From positions 1 through 44,211 of the forward strand of contig CANOYR010000002.1 of NCBI GenBank assembly GCA_947571655.1: a stretch of 44,211 bases of DNA. Direction: 5' to 3'. Below are positions 43,785-44,211 of this stretch, piece after piece. The position numbers were made by a program, and so were the translations under genes. Each line of letters begins with the position of its first letter. Positions within the stretch are counted from its first letter, which is position 1. The notes under the pieces are model-generated. The model searched no databases and was not told the origin of the DNA. It was given only the letters and a program-made list of their open reading frames with translations. This DNA is from an uncultured Caryophanales bacterium. Lineage in GTDB: Bacteria; Bacillota_I; Bacilli_A; RF39; UBA660.

Positions 43785-44211
43785 TTATTTAAGTTCCCCT
43801 TTCTTCTTTTGTATTTTGTAAGTGATTGCCATTCGCTTTTTATCTGATAGGAAACGACCAAAGAATTTTGCACATTTCATTTTAAAACCGGGAACAATCA
43901 CTAGTTTTCTTTTTAACATTTGGTCTACAGCAATATGTGCTACTTTTTCTGCAGATAGTGCTTTTAGTGAGAATTTTACTCCTGCAACTTTATTAAAATT
44001 TGTTTCTACTGGACCTGGACAAAGACATGAAATGTGAACATTGGATTTCTGTTTTTTTAATTCATACCAAATAGCTTCTGTTAAATGCAATACATAAGCC
44101 TTTGTACTATAATAAGTTGCCATTAAAGGACCTGGTTGAAAGGCAGCAGAAGAAGCTACGTTTAGTATATATCCCTTATTCTTTTTGGTCATATCTTTTA
44201 AAAACATTTTT
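43785..44211 (-). CDS. Short-chain dehydrogenase/reductase, partial
   Basis: The 3' part of an SDR gene runs off the right end of the window; at least 140 codons are seen. Present are the Ser of the active site (ILNVASSAAFQPG), the YYSTKAYVLH catalytic Tyr-x3-Lys, and the CPGPVETNF segment after beta-6. The Rossmann TGxxxGxG part lies outside. It resembles the DltE/YqjQ type of SDR. The substrate is unknown. Confidence 0.88.
   Translation of the reverse strand, partial: KMFLKDMTKKNKGYILNVASSAAFQPGPLMATYYSTKAYVLHLTEAIWYELKKQKSNVHISCLCPGPVETNFNKVAGVKFSLKALSAEKVAHIAVDQMLKRKLVIVPGFKMKCAKFFGRFLSDKKRMAITYKIQKKKGELK

Overview
The window looks like a chromosome segment of a low-GC, endospore-forming Bacillota of the Bacilli class, probably a gut lineage near the Erysipelotrichales/RF39 branch. 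The basis is the strong AT bias, AGGAGG and AGGTGAT ribosome-binding sites, CIRCE heat-shock operators, the Bacillus-type order ecfA1-ecfA2-ecfT-truA-rplM-rpsI, and sporulation-type proteins (CwlD-like, SpoIID-like and SleB-like). The standard bacterial code fits: TGA is used as a stop and TGG encodes Trp. The genus assignment is inference only.

Layout. 0.1-4.0 kb: a membrane protein of unknown function, pta, and an FkbM methyltransferase. 4.2-8.2 kb: a decayed NTP-pyrophosphohydrolase gene, then a compact inserted element (about 4.92-8.19 kb). 8.3-10.2 kb: two convergent murein hydrolases. 10.4-16.5 kb: a type I restriction-modification system (hsdM-hsdS-hsdR). 17-26 kb: housekeeping and accessory genes (cysE, a TtcA-like enzyme, an HtrA protease overlapping an Abi_2 gene, a PLC-like protein, SpoIID, htpG). 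26.4-30.9 kb: a giant MMPL fusion exporter with a divergent TetR regulator. 31-33.5 kb: cwlD, CIRCE-controlled hsp20, an orphan LytTR regulator and csp. 33.6-36.9 kb: a vWA plus BspA/DUF285-repeat surface protein. 37-38.5 kb: decayed genes and a YjbR protein. 38.7-43.2 kb: rpsI, rplM, truA and a strongly diverged ECF transporter module. The right end holds a GNAT gene and a cut-off SDR gene.

The central discovery is at 4.88-8.22 kb. A native tRNA-Trp(CCA) gene is split in its anticodon loop. Its 5' half lies at 8181-8218 and its 3' half at 4880-4922, and each half ends in the same 7-bp core TTTTGGA. The two halves fold together into a normal tRNA, with acceptor AGGGGAT pairing to ATCCCCT. Between them sits an element of about 3.27 kb. 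It carries its own different and complete tRNA-Trp(CCA) (7604-7941), interrupted between positions 31 and 32 by a 262-nt intron with group I features: a U-G wobble in P1, recognisable P2, P3, P6, P7, P7.1, P8 and P9, and a terminal G. It also carries an ApeA-like HEPN protein gene and a second gene with a zinc ribbon.

My interpretation is that the element destroys the host tRNA-Trp, supplies a self-splicing replacement, and uses the intron to hide the attachment core in that replacement from further integration. It carries probable defence genes and no recognisable integrase, so it may be a satellite mobilised in trans.

Other systems with defence character are the type I RM operon and an AbiD/F-like HEPN protein translationally coupled to HtrA.
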